Assembly: GCA_016860685.1 (NCBI GenBank)
Contig: BOJX01000025.1
Span: 1 to 35,910, forward strand
Direction of reading: 5' to 3'
From: Planctomycetota bacterium
GTDB lineage: Bacteria; Planctomycetota; Phycisphaerae; UBA1845
DNA: 35,910 nucleotides
Shown here in pieces: positions 24,752 through 31,550 of this stretch. The position numbers and the translations under genes are program-made. The first letter of the stretch is position 1; every line of letters starts with the position of its first letter. The notes beneath the pieces are model-generated. The model did not search any database, was not told where the DNA came from, and saw nothing but the letters and a program-made list of their open reading frames with translations.

Positions 24752-26989
24752 ATGTCGGAAAAGCCCGTCCAGTATGATCCTCCGATTCCCTTAAGGGGTT
24801 CGCGTGCGCCGCTCGTCGGCGCCCTGATTCTCACCCTGGCAACCGCTGCGGTATTCTCGGGCGCCCTGGGCCACGATTTCGTTAACTACGACGACGACGT
24901 CGTCGTCACGGACAATCCCCACATCCGCGATCTGACAACTGCCAACCTTCGCTGGATGTTCACCGAAAGCCGCGCCGGGCACTACCACCCCCTGACCTGG
25001 CTTTCCCTGGCCCTGGATTTCCGCATCTGGAACGGCTTGGATCCCTTCGGGTTTCATCTGACGAACCTGCTGCTTCATACCGCAACCGTGATCGGGTTCT
25101 ACTTTGTCGTTCGCCGCATGCTCACCCTTGAAGGGTCGAACTCACTCGGGCTGCGATCGGAATCCGTCGAACCTCCCGACGCTTCGACCGAACTGGCGGC
25201 CGTGGTAGCGGCGGCGGCGTTCGCCGTCCATCCCCTGCGCGTCGAGTCCGTCGCGTGGGTCACCGAGCGCCGCGACGTGCTCAGCGGCGCGCTCCTCATG
25301 CCCGCGGTCCTCCTTTATCTTCGCGCCGTCTCTTCGCCTTCCCCGCGCGCACGCGGTCTTCAGCTTGCCGCGTCCCTGATCGCCTACGTGCTTTCCCTGC
25401 TCTCGAAGGCGTGGGGGATTACGCTTCCGGCCGTGCTGCTGGTGCTCAACGTCTATCCGCTCGCCCGGCTGCGCCGCGGCGCCGATCCCGCGAACATTGC
25501 AGAACGACGCCGCGTCATCCTCGAAGTCGCCGTGTACACGCTGCCCGCCGTCGCCTTCGCCGTCGCCGCTATCGCGGCGCAGCACTCCGTCGGCGCGCTG
25601 CAGCCACTGAACGAATCCTACTCCCTTGGCATGAGACTTCAGCAGTCTGCCTTCGGACTGGGGTTCTACCTTTTGAAATCGCTCGTCCCGGTTTCGCTCG
25701 TGCCCTTTTACGGCTGGCCGGAAGACCGGGCCCAGATGCTCCCGAAGGCCCTGATCTCCGCTGCCGTGTTGATCATCCTCGGCGTAATCGCCTGGCGCGC
25801 CCGCCGCCGGTTCCCGGCCCTGGCGGCCGCCGCGATCTGTTACGCAATCCTCGTGTCGCCCGTGCTGGGGCTGACGCAATCCGGTCCGCAACTCGCCGCC
25901 GATCGGTACACCTACATCCCCTGCATGCCCTGGATGATCGCGCTCGCCGCCCTCGTCGCCCGCTGCCTCCGACGCAGCAGCGCGTCCGGACGGAGGCTGG
26001 TCCTGAGCGTTGGCCTGCTCGGGCTGCTCACCCTGGGCGCCCTGACCTCCCGGCAGGTCGGGCGCTGGCGCGACAGCCTCACGCTCTGGTCTTACCACCT
26101 TTCGCAGCGCCCCGAATGTCCGATCGGACACGTCAACCACGGTTCCGCGCTGTTCGCGGAGGCCGAACGCGAGAAAGACCTGCACAACCCGCGCCGCATT
26201 GCCCTGATTGAGGAAGCGATGAGCCACTATCACACCGCCTCGCAACTGCGACCGGGGTACGTGCTTTCCGTGCGCGGCGTCGGACGCTGCCTGCGCGCAA
26301 TCGAACGATATGAGGAGGCGCTCGCCTGGTTCAACAAAGCGCTCGCCTTGCGCGAAGACGATGACGAAACGCTCTTCGACATCGCCGACACACTCGCCGT
26401 GCTCGGCCGGCCCGATGAGGCGCTTCCGGTTTACCGTCGGATCGCCGAACTTGGCGGAAAACACGCTTACGACGCCCAGTACGAACTCGGACGGATCCTG
26501 CACCTGACCGGCAAACCCGCCGAAGCCGTCGAGGCCTTCCGCGCCGCCCTACGACTCCGCGACGACGACCCGACCTGTCACCAGGCGCTGGCGGAATCTC
26601 TCCTCATTCTCGGGCAGGATGCAGCCGCCGCGACGGAACTCGAGGCCGCGCATCGTCTGTCGCCTTCAGATTTGCTGATTGAGGCGCGACTCGCGTTCGT
26701 GATCGCGACGTCGGATGACGCGGCGGTACGTGATCCGGGGCGAGCGGTCAGGCTCGCTCAGTCCGCCTTCAACCGCTGGCGGGCGTCGGAACCGGAACCC
26801 TTTGACCTGGGGGTCGAGTTTCATGAAGCGCTCGCCGCCGCGCAGGCGGCTTCCGGTGAGCCTGCCCAAGCGGTGGACACGCTCGACCGCGTCATCGCCC
26901 GCGCTCCGACCAACAAGACGCCGAAGTGGCTGACGCGCCTTTCCGAGCAGCGGGAACGCTACCGGAGCGCCTCCGCCGAGACGCCCTGA
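24752..26989 (+). CDS. TMTC-like membrane protein with C-terminal TPR repeats
   Basis: The 745-residue protein has about ten membrane helices in residues 21-430 and a TPR domain from about 455 to the end. The first loop holds HDFVNYDDDVVVTDNPHIRD (41-60), then HYHPLTWLSLALDF and FGFHLTNLLLHTAT; later come VHPLRVESVAWVTERRDVLS and LAADRYTYIPCMPW (381-394). This pattern is shared with eukaryotic TMTC O-mannosyltransferases and many bacterial membrane-TPR proteins, and the Asp cluster after the first helix matches the catalytic position of GT-C enzymes. TPR units include YEEALAWFNKALALREDDDE and AVEAFRAALRLRDDDPTCHQ. It may glycosylate exported proteins; the donor and target are unknown. It appears monocistronic and convergent with the thioredoxin-fold gene. 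Confidence 0.85.
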   Translation: MSEKPVQYDPPIPLRGSRAPLVGALILTLATAAVFSGALGHDFVNYDDDVVVTDNPHIRDLTTANLRWMFTESRAGHYHPLTWLSLALDFRIWNGLDPFGFHLTNLLLHTATVIGFYFVVRRMLTLEGSNSLGLRSESVEPPDASTELAAVVAAAAFAVHPLRVESVAWVTERRDVLSGALLMPAVLLYLRAVSSPSPRARGLQLAASLIAYVLSLLSKAWGITLPAVLLVLNVYPLARLRRGADPANIAERRRVILEVAVYTLPAVAFAVAAIAAQHSVGALQPLNESYSLGMRLQQSAFGLGFYLLKSLVPVSLVPFYGWPEDRAQMLPKALISAAVLIILGVIAWRARRRFPALAAAAICYAILVSPVLGLTQSGPQLAADRYTYIPCMPWMIALAALVARCLRRSSASGRRLVLSVGLLGLLTLGALTSRQVGRWRDSLTLWSYHLSQRPECPIGHVNHGSALFAEAEREKDLHNPRRIALIEEAMSHYHTASQLRPGYVLSVRGVGRCLRAIERYEEALAWFNKALALREDDDETLFDIADTLAVLGRPDEALPVYRRIAELGGKHAYDAQYELGRILHLTGKPAEAVEAFRAALRLRDDDPTCHQALAESLLILGQDAAAATELEAAHRLSPSDLLIEARLAFVIATSDDAAVRDPGRAVRLAQSAFNRWRASEPEPFDLGVEFHEALAAAQAASGEPAQAVDTLDRVIARAPTNKTPKWLTRLSEQRERYRSASAETP

Positions 26990-27073
26990 CCCCCACAAAA
27001 TCGCCGCGACGTCGATTCTCACCGACGATCAGGCACCCCCAACCGATGACGGTGCGGATACCGGCGCAGCGGG

Positions 27074-28183
27074 TTACGGGTTCGCCGTGCCAGCCGCTTC
27101 CTTTTCGATCTCGTCCAGCAGCTTGAGGCACCGGTCGTAGAACGCCAGGTCGCCACGCATCGAATCCGCCTCGAATCCCTTGATCTTCTCGCACGCGTCC
27201 GCCAGCACCTTGCGACCCTGGCGAACCGCACCGAGCTGGAAGAGCGATTTCGCGTAGATCGGCGCCGTGTCCCCCAGCAACTCCGTCCCGAGTGAGGCGT
27301 CATACGCGATCTTCGCCGCGCGGTAGGCCGTCTCCGGTTCGCGGTCAGCGAACCCGCCCATCGTCGCCGGATTCGTGATCGCTGTCGCCAGATTCAGCAT
27401 GACGTGCGGATCCTTGCCGTGCGCCGCGAAAAACTCCTTCGCCCAAGCGTTCAGTCCGGCATAATCCTTAAGCTGTTGAGCGAAAGCGAACACCTTGAAA
27501 TTGACTCCCTTTGAACTGTGAGGGTACATCCGCAGCAGCTCATCAAGATCCTTCAGAACCTCCCGCCACTGTCCGCCTTTTGCTTTGCCCGCGATGACCC
27601 GCTCGATCTCCTCCATCCGCGCCCACACCGCCGGGTCCAGCCGGTTCTCCACCAGATCGATCACCGCGTCCTCGAAGTTCGGATCCGCCGGCGTCCCCCT
27701 CCAGAGGAGTTTCCCCTCCCGGCTGACCAGATAGGCGCGAGGCATGCCGATCCCTTCTCCCGGTCGTTGCGACGCCACCTGATAGGCGTCCCACGTCTCT
27801 TTCACATTGTCCAACGCTACGGTCCAGCCCACCTGCGGTCCGCCCGCATCGACAAAGGCCCGAACCCCGTCGATCGTCGTCTTCTCGTCCTCCGTCGCCA
27901 CGCCGACAATTCGAAGCCCCTTTTTCCCGTAACGCTCCTGAAAAACCGTCAGCCGCGGCGCCAGTTGCTGGCTGCCCAGATCATGCGGACGCCAGAACCA
28001 GATGATAAAGCATTGCGTACCGCGTCCTGCCTCGATATCGATCGGCTCGCCCTTCACCCACGTATGCACGGAAAGCGCAGGCGCCGGGTCGCCGATCTTC
28101 AACGTCGGACCCGCAGGCGCCGATGCGCCCTCCTGTGCCCCCAGAAACATCACGCCAACGATCAAGCTCATCAATCCGTTCAT
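27074..28183 (-). CDS. Secreted thioredoxin-fold (TlpA/redoxin-like) protein lacking active-site cysteines
   Basis: With ATG 28183 the protein has 369 residues: a signal peptide (MNGLMSLIVGVMFLGAQEGA), a redoxin-like domain at about 27-180, and a helical C-terminal half with TPR-like character (TAYRAAKIAYDASLG, APIYAKSLFQLGAVRQGRKV). The fold is recognisable from KIGDPAPALSVHTWVKGEPI, CFIIWFWRPHDLGSQQLAPR and the cis-Pro segment GIGMPRAYLVSREGKLLWRG. The position of the CxxC motif reads WRPHDLGS (64-71), with neither cysteine. Normal thiol chemistry is therefore not expected. The ribosome site AGAGGAG sits in the end of the upstream AI-2E-family gene, 7 bases away, so the two are coupled. Role unknown, perhaps binding rather than redox. 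Confidence 0.8.
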   Translation of the reverse strand: MNGLMSLIVGVMFLGAQEGASAPAGPTLKIGDPAPALSVHTWVKGEPIDIEAGRGTQCFIIWFWRPHDLGSQQLAPRLTVFQERYGKKGLRIVGVATEDEKTTIDGVRAFVDAGGPQVGWTVALDNVKETWDAYQVASQRPGEGIGMPRAYLVSREGKLLWRGTPADPNFEDAVIDLVENRLDPAVWARMEEIERVIAGKAKGGQWREVLKDLDELLRMYPHSSKGVNFKVFAFAQQLKDYAGLNAWAKEFFAAHGKDPHVMLNLATAITNPATMGGFADREPETAYRAAKIAYDASLGTELLGDTAPIYAKSLFQLGAVRQGRKVLADACEKIKGFEADSMRGDLAFYDRCLKLLDEIEKEAAGTANP

Positions 28184-28190
28184 TCCCGCG

Positions 28191-29459
28191 TCACTCCTCT
28201 TGCGTCGCTCCACCGGAAGCCAACCGCGTCGCGTCCTTCGAATGCTTCAGAACCCACCGGCGATAGTAGGCAATCCCCAACGAGGTCAGCGGAATCGCCA
28301 GCAACAATCCCAGCAAACCAAGCAGCTTACCCCAGACAAAAACCCCCAGCAAAATCGCCACCGGCCTCAGCCCCGTCGCCTTGCCCATGATTCTCGGGGT
28401 CAGCACCACGTCCTGAATAAGCTGAACAAGGATGAATACTACCCCCACCAGCAGCAGCGACGTCCCCAGCCCTGCTCCGCTCTCCTCAAACGGACGCATC
28501 AGCGCCAGAAAGAACGCCGGAACCACCCCCACCGCCTGAAGGTAGGGGACCATGTTCAGCACCCCGATGAACAACCCCAGCGGAATCGCCATCGGCAGCC
28601 CGATGATCGAGAATCCCACGGCCATCAACGCCCCGGTCAGCATCGCCACCACGAACTGACCCCGCAGGTACCTCCGCAGCACAACGTCGAAATCCTCGAC
28701 AAATTCCAGAAGGTCCGTCCGATAGTTCGGCGGCAGATACTCCCGCCAGGTCCGAACGTACTCCGGATAGTCCAGCAGAAGAAAGCACAGGTACACCGCC
28801 ACCAGCACGATGAACGTCGCTCCCACGATCACCGCGCTCACCCCCGTCGTCAGTGCTGACCACGCCCCCCCCAGAAACCCCCGGACTTTGCCCAGCAGCC
28901 ACTGCCGAGCATCAAAATCCGCAGGAAGTTGATCCCCCACCATCTGAAACGCGCTCGTGTTGGACAACCGCTTCCAGAAACGCGTGTAACGGTCCAGCGA
29001 CGCAGCCCCCTCAGGTCCGGACGCTGAAAGCTCGCCGAATGCGACGCGCAATTCGCTGAGCATCGACGCGGCGGTCGGGGGCGCGATCGTCCCCTCTTCC
29101 GCCGGCTGCGACGCCACTTCACGCGCCACCTGCTCATACGACCGCGCGAGGTTCTTCACCGTCGCGGTAAACTTCTCCGTCTGCCCGGCCGCAAGGATGA
29201 CCCCCGTCGTAAGCAGGGCGAACGCGATGATCCCCAACCCCCCCAGCGTCAGCGCCACCGCGTACACGCGACGCTTCACGCGCTCCGTCAGCAGCGTCAC
29301 CACCGGGTTCAGAACGTACGCCAGCACCGCCGCGGCGACAAAAGGGATCAACACGTCGGCCAGATATCGCAGAAGCAGAAAAAGCCCGGCCGCCCCGAGC
29401 ACGCTCAGCACCATCCGGACGACCCGATCGAACGTATATCGTGTCTGCGGCTCGGACAT
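28191..29459 (-). CDS. AI-2E family transporter (TqsA/PerM-like permease)
   Basis: The 422-residue protein has seven or eight membrane helices and the family pattern: LRYLADVLIPFVAAAVLAYV (near 30-50) with LNPVVTLL, a large extracytoplasmic loop rich in charged and small residues (about 95-210), then LRRYLRGQFVVAMLTGALMA, GVLNMVPYLQAVGVVPAFFL and LIQDVVLTPRIMGKATGLRP, ending in FVWGKLLGLLGLLLAIPLTS. Members export varied small molecules or ions; despite the name only some affect autoinducer-2. The substrate cannot be inferred. ATG 29459 has GAGGG upstream; the open frame to 29720 runs into the RNase P RNA gene and is not coding. Gene order and strand suggest it is transcribed downstream of rnpB, with the thioredoxin-fold gene. 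Confidence 0.92.
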   Translation of the reverse strand: MSEPQTRYTFDRVVRMVLSVLGAAGLFLLLRYLADVLIPFVAAAVLAYVLNPVVTLLTERVKRRVYAVALTLGGLGIIAFALLTTGVILAAGQTEKFTATVKNLARSYEQVAREVASQPAEEGTIAPPTAASMLSELRVAFGELSASGPEGAASLDRYTRFWKRLSNTSAFQMVGDQLPADFDARQWLLGKVRGFLGGAWSALTTGVSAVIVGATFIVLVAVYLCFLLLDYPEYVRTWREYLPPNYRTDLLEFVEDFDVVLRRYLRGQFVVAMLTGALMAVGFSIIGLPMAIPLGLFIGVLNMVPYLQAVGVVPAFFLALMRPFEESGAGLGTSLLLVGVVFILVQLIQDVVLTPRIMGKATGLRPVAILLGVFVWGKLLGLLGLLLAIPLTSLGIAYYRRWVLKHSKDATRLASGGATQEE

Positions 29460-29587
29460 GACCCCGGACCCTCGATTTCCCTGCCGGACCTGCGACCGAC
29501 GGGCTTTTCTAACACACGGACCGCAACCCTGCGAGGGTGACAGACGGACGACTCTGAAACCCTGCGCCGGAAGGGAAAGAAAATGAA

Positions 29588-29984
29588 GCAAAGTCGGCGG
29601 AGTAAGCCGAATTCTGTCGCGCGCCCTGCTGGGGGACGGGTCGAACCCGTCCTGCGAGGCGTCACGGGCGATCATCCATCTAGGCCGTCGGTCGCCCGGC
29701 GGCTCAAGCGCCCTACCCACAGCTCAACGGGACGGGCCGCCCCTCGCTGCTTACTTGGGCTTGCCGGCGGTGGGGTTTGACCTGCCACGCGAGTCACCCC
29801 GCGCGCGGTGCGCTCTTACCGCACCTTTTCACCCTTACCTTTCGGCGGTGTCTTTTCTGTGTCACTTTCCCTCGGGTCGCCCCGGGTTGGCGTTACCAAC
29901 CACCGTGCCCTGCCCGGTTCGGACTTTCCTCACTTCCAGCGGGATCGCTCCCGCCCGAAGCGCGATCGCCTTCGCCGACTTTGC
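29588..29984 (-). ncRNA. rnpB: RNase P RNA, bacterial type A
   Basis: Read on the minus strand, the 397-base region shows the universal RNase P RNA elements in order: GAGGAAAGTCCG (CR-I, complement near 29931-29942), AAGGGTGAAAAGGTGCGGTA, GAGCTGTGGGTAGGGCGC, TAGATGGATGATC (CR-IV) and GACAGAATTCGGCTTAC (CR-V) near the 3' end. The ends are set by helix P1: the 12 bases GCAAAGTCGGCG at the 5' end (29973-29984) pair perfectly with CGCCGACTTTGC at the 3' end (29588-29599). The RNA is the catalytic subunit that matures tRNA 5' ends. The size is close to that of E. coli. No rnpA is in the window. Confidence 0.96.
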
Positions 29985-29990
29985 GCCCCT

Positions 29991-30019
29991 ATCCTACGCC
30001 GCAGGCGCGATCCGGTCGA
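29991..30019 (-). promoter_or_regulatory. Promoter of rnpB
   Basis: On the minus strand TCGACC (-35, 30014-30019) and TAGGAT (-10, 29991-29996) are 17 bases apart, each four of six consensus bases. The predicted start, 6-7 bases after the -10, falls on 29984, exactly the first base of helix P1. This agreement between promoter spacing and RNA structure supports both calls. Confidence 0.55.
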
Positions 30020-30052
30020 TCTCGTACAACCCGGATCGTCCGCGGCGCAGTC

Positions 30053-30097
30053 TCGACGATTCTTATTCTGTCGATAATATTGAGAGACAGTGATAAT
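30053..30097 (+). promoter_or_regulatory. Putative promoter and operator of the MarR gene
   Basis: TCGACG (30053-30058) and AATATT (30076-30081) are 17 bases apart. The -10 region lies inside an inverted repeat CTGTC...GACAG (30068-30090) and between two direct copies of GATAAT (30073-30078 and 30092-30097). Such a site would suit autorepression by the encoded MarR protein. GGAG at 30101-30104 is the ribosome site. Confidence 0.4.
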
Positions 30098-30112
30098 TGC
30101 GGAGTGAACAAA

Positions 30113-30580
30113 ATGCCGAAGGCGATCAGTTCGCCGGAAATCGACGCGATGGCCGAGGAAATCCTCGAAGCCTCACAACTGGCGGCCATCGTGCGCGCTC
30201 GCCGCTCCAACGCGGGAGATACTCTGACGGAGCCGGAATTTCTCGCCCTCGAAGCCCTGATCAAGTCGGGCTCGATGACCGTCGGCGAGGTTCAACGCAC
30301 CGTGGGCGTGCTTCCAGCCCAGATGTCGAGGATCCTTCGCGGACTGGAGAGGCATACTTCAGGCAAACCGCTCGTAACCTGCAGCATTAATGCGGACGAC
30401 CGCCGCAGGGTGGACGTATCTCTAACCGAAGCCGGACGCGAGGTTTACAACGCCTACCGCAGAATGCGCCTCAGTTTTCTCTGTGACTTTCTCGACAATC
30501 TGACTCCCGACGACCGAGTTGTGTTCATGCGCATTGTCCGGGATTTTACAGTCAGAATTAAACATTTAATGTCAAAGTGA
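30113..30580 (+). CDS. MarR-family winged-helix transcriptional regulator
   Basis: The 155-residue protein has the MarR layout: an N-terminal dimer helix (IDAMAEEILEASQLAAIVRA), the winged helix (LTEPEFLALEALIKSGSMTV, then VGEVQRTVGVLPAQMSRILR as helix-turn-helix and recognition helix, then CSINADDRRRVDVSLTEAG as wing) and a C-terminal dimer helix (YNAYRRMRLSFLCDFLDNL). Family members usually repress their own and nearby genes and release DNA on binding a ligand or on oxidation. ATG 30113 was chosen for GGAG eight bases upstream; the open frame extends back to 29777 only because it crosses the rnpB gene. It is divergent from rnpB and upstream of a cell-surface gene cluster, so its target is uncertain. 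Confidence 0.92.
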   Translation: MPKAISSPEIDAMAEEILEASQLAAIVRARRSNAGDTLTEPEFLALEALIKSGSMTVGEVQRTVGVLPAQMSRILRGLERHTSGKPLVTCSINADDRRRVDVSLTEAGREVYNAYRRMRLSFLCDFLDNLTPDDRVVFMRIVRDFTVRIKHLMSK

Positions 30581-30610
30581 TAGCGGGAAAGAATTTCAAA
30601 AAATTATTTC

Positions 30611-30640
30611 TTGCCTGCTAACTTTCTCGACTCGTAAACT
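30611..30640 (+). promoter_or_regulatory. Putative promoter of the Gly/Tyr-rich protein gene
   Basis: TTGCCT (30611-30616) and TAAACT (30635-30640) are 18 bases apart, each four of six consensus bases, in a locally AT-rich stretch after the MarR stop. The start would be near 30647, leaving a leader of about 85 bases. Confidence 0.35.
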
Positions 30641-30733
30641 GTCTCAGGGAGTGACGCACCCCGCAGGGACCGCGTGGACCAGGCGGCGGACACCGCCCGC
30701 GGTGCGGTGGTGCGGTAACGAAGGAGATGGAAC

Positions 30734-31135
30734 ATGTTGCGCGGAACACATCGTAAGGTTGCGACCCTCGCGGTGGTGATCGGGGTGCTGGGTTGCGCGG
30801 CGATCGCGACAGACGCCCGCGCGGACCACCGATACTACGGCGGAGGCGGGTATTACAGCGGCGGCGGATACTCCAGCGGGGGGTATTACCGGAGTTACAA
30901 TTACTACTACCCCGCGCCTTCGTGTTACCGACCGGCGCCGGTGTATTGCGCGCCGCGTCCGGTGTACTGCGAACCGCGTCCGGTCGTCTGCTACAGCGGA
31001 CCGTCGTATTACCGCAGTTCCTCCGGCTACAGCGGCGGATACTACCGCGGCGGAAGCTCGTTCTCGGTCGGCGGATATTACAACCGCGGCTACAGCCGCG
31101 ACGGCGGCGGGTTCTACTTCAACTATCGCCGCTGA
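30734..31135 (+). CDS. Small secreted Gly/Tyr-rich protein
   Basis: The 133-residue protein has a clear signal peptide (LAVVIGVLGCAAIATDARA, cleavage before DHRYY). The mature part is almost entirely Gly, Tyr, Ser, Arg and Pro. It has GGGGYYSGGGYSSGGYYRSY at the start, a middle block with four Cys in near repeats (PAPVYC, PRPVYC, PRPVVC preceded by PSCYRP), and a second Gly/Tyr block ending in FYFNYRR. It should be disordered or form an adhesive or cross-linked surface material. Cys pairing or Tyr cross-linking is possible but not shown. AAGGAGATGG gives a strong ribosome site at normal spacing, and an intrinsic terminator follows at 31203, so this is a single-gene unit. No family name is recognised. 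Confidence 0.82.
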   Translation: MLRGTHRKVATLAVVIGVLGCAAIATDARADHRYYGGGGYYSGGGYSSGGYYRSYNYYYPAPSCYRPAPVYCAPRPVYCEPRPVVCYSGPSYYRSSSGYSGGYYRGGSSFSVGGYYNRGYSRDGGGFYFNYRR

Positions 31136-31202
31136 ACCGTCGGAAATCTCCGGCGATCCGCCCGCCGGACCTGACTGACAGGGATGTGACATCGACCAGG
31201 AA

Positions 31203-31245
31203 GACCGGGTTCGATCCTGCTCCGCAGGCGAACCCGGTCGTTTTT
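31203..31245 (+). terminator. Intrinsic terminator
   Basis: An 11-bp perfect stem GACCGGGTTCG / CGAACCCGGTC (31203-31213 and 31229-31239) encloses a second 5-bp stem CCTGC-TCC-GCAGG and is followed by GTTTTTC. It lies 68 bases after the stop of the Gly/Tyr-rich gene. This is the clearest Rho-independent terminator in the window. Confidence 0.88.
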
Positions 31246-31459
31246 CATTTCGGTAAGGCGACGCGGCCGCTGACAACACCCGATCCTCACCACCGCGCTA
31301 CGTCCGATGTCGCCGCAACCCCGCTTGTATCCGTCTTCTCGGCGATTACGCATTAACTCGCCGATGCGGACGTTTCACCAGCGACCGGAACCAGATTCCC
31401 TTCGGTGCGTCTAACGCCGACGGGCATGAGAGCGTTCTTTGAGTTCGTCCCGCGCCGTG

Positions 31460-31477
31460 CGAAGCCGAGCGGCTTCG
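31460..31477. repeat. Perfect 8-bp palindrome upstream of the VIT-VWA gene
   Basis: CGAAGCCG-AG-CGGCTTCG is an exact inverted repeat with a 2-base centre, 74 bases before the ATG. It could be an operator or an RNA hairpin. It is not followed by a T-run. Confidence 0.45.
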
Positions 31478-31514
31478 TTCGTGCGACGGCTGCGCTCCGA
31501 TTCTCAATACACAA

Positions 31515-31533
31515 AGAAGGCGCCGCGCCTTCT
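31515..31533. repeat. Perfect 9-bp palindrome next to the ribosome site
   Basis: AGAAGGCGC-C-GCGCCTTCT is an exact inverted repeat with a single central base, ending 6 bases before the GGAG ribosome site (31540-31543) of the VIT-VWA gene. In RNA it would form an 8-bp hairpin with a 3-base loop just ahead of the ribosome site. Confidence 0.5.
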
Positions 31534-31550
31534 GAACCCGGAGTCCGATC

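Larger units (their letters stand above)
31136..31550. other. Non-coding region with terminator and palindromic leader
   Basis: These 415 bases hold the terminator of the Gly/Tyr-rich gene (31203-31245) and then two perfect palindromes before the VIT-VWA gene (31460-31477 and 31515-31533). I see no coding frame with family character. No sigma-70-like pair of boxes is convincing here. Confidence 0.6.

Noticed and set aside
25142..26503. Minus-strand open frame of 453 residues
   Set aside because: It is antisense to the TMTC-like gene and has low-complexity Gly/Asp/Arg composition.
29777..30112. N-terminal extension of the MarR frame
   Set aside because: The extension crosses the RNase P RNA gene and its promoter, while ATG 30113 has a proper ribosome site and a normal MarR N-terminus.
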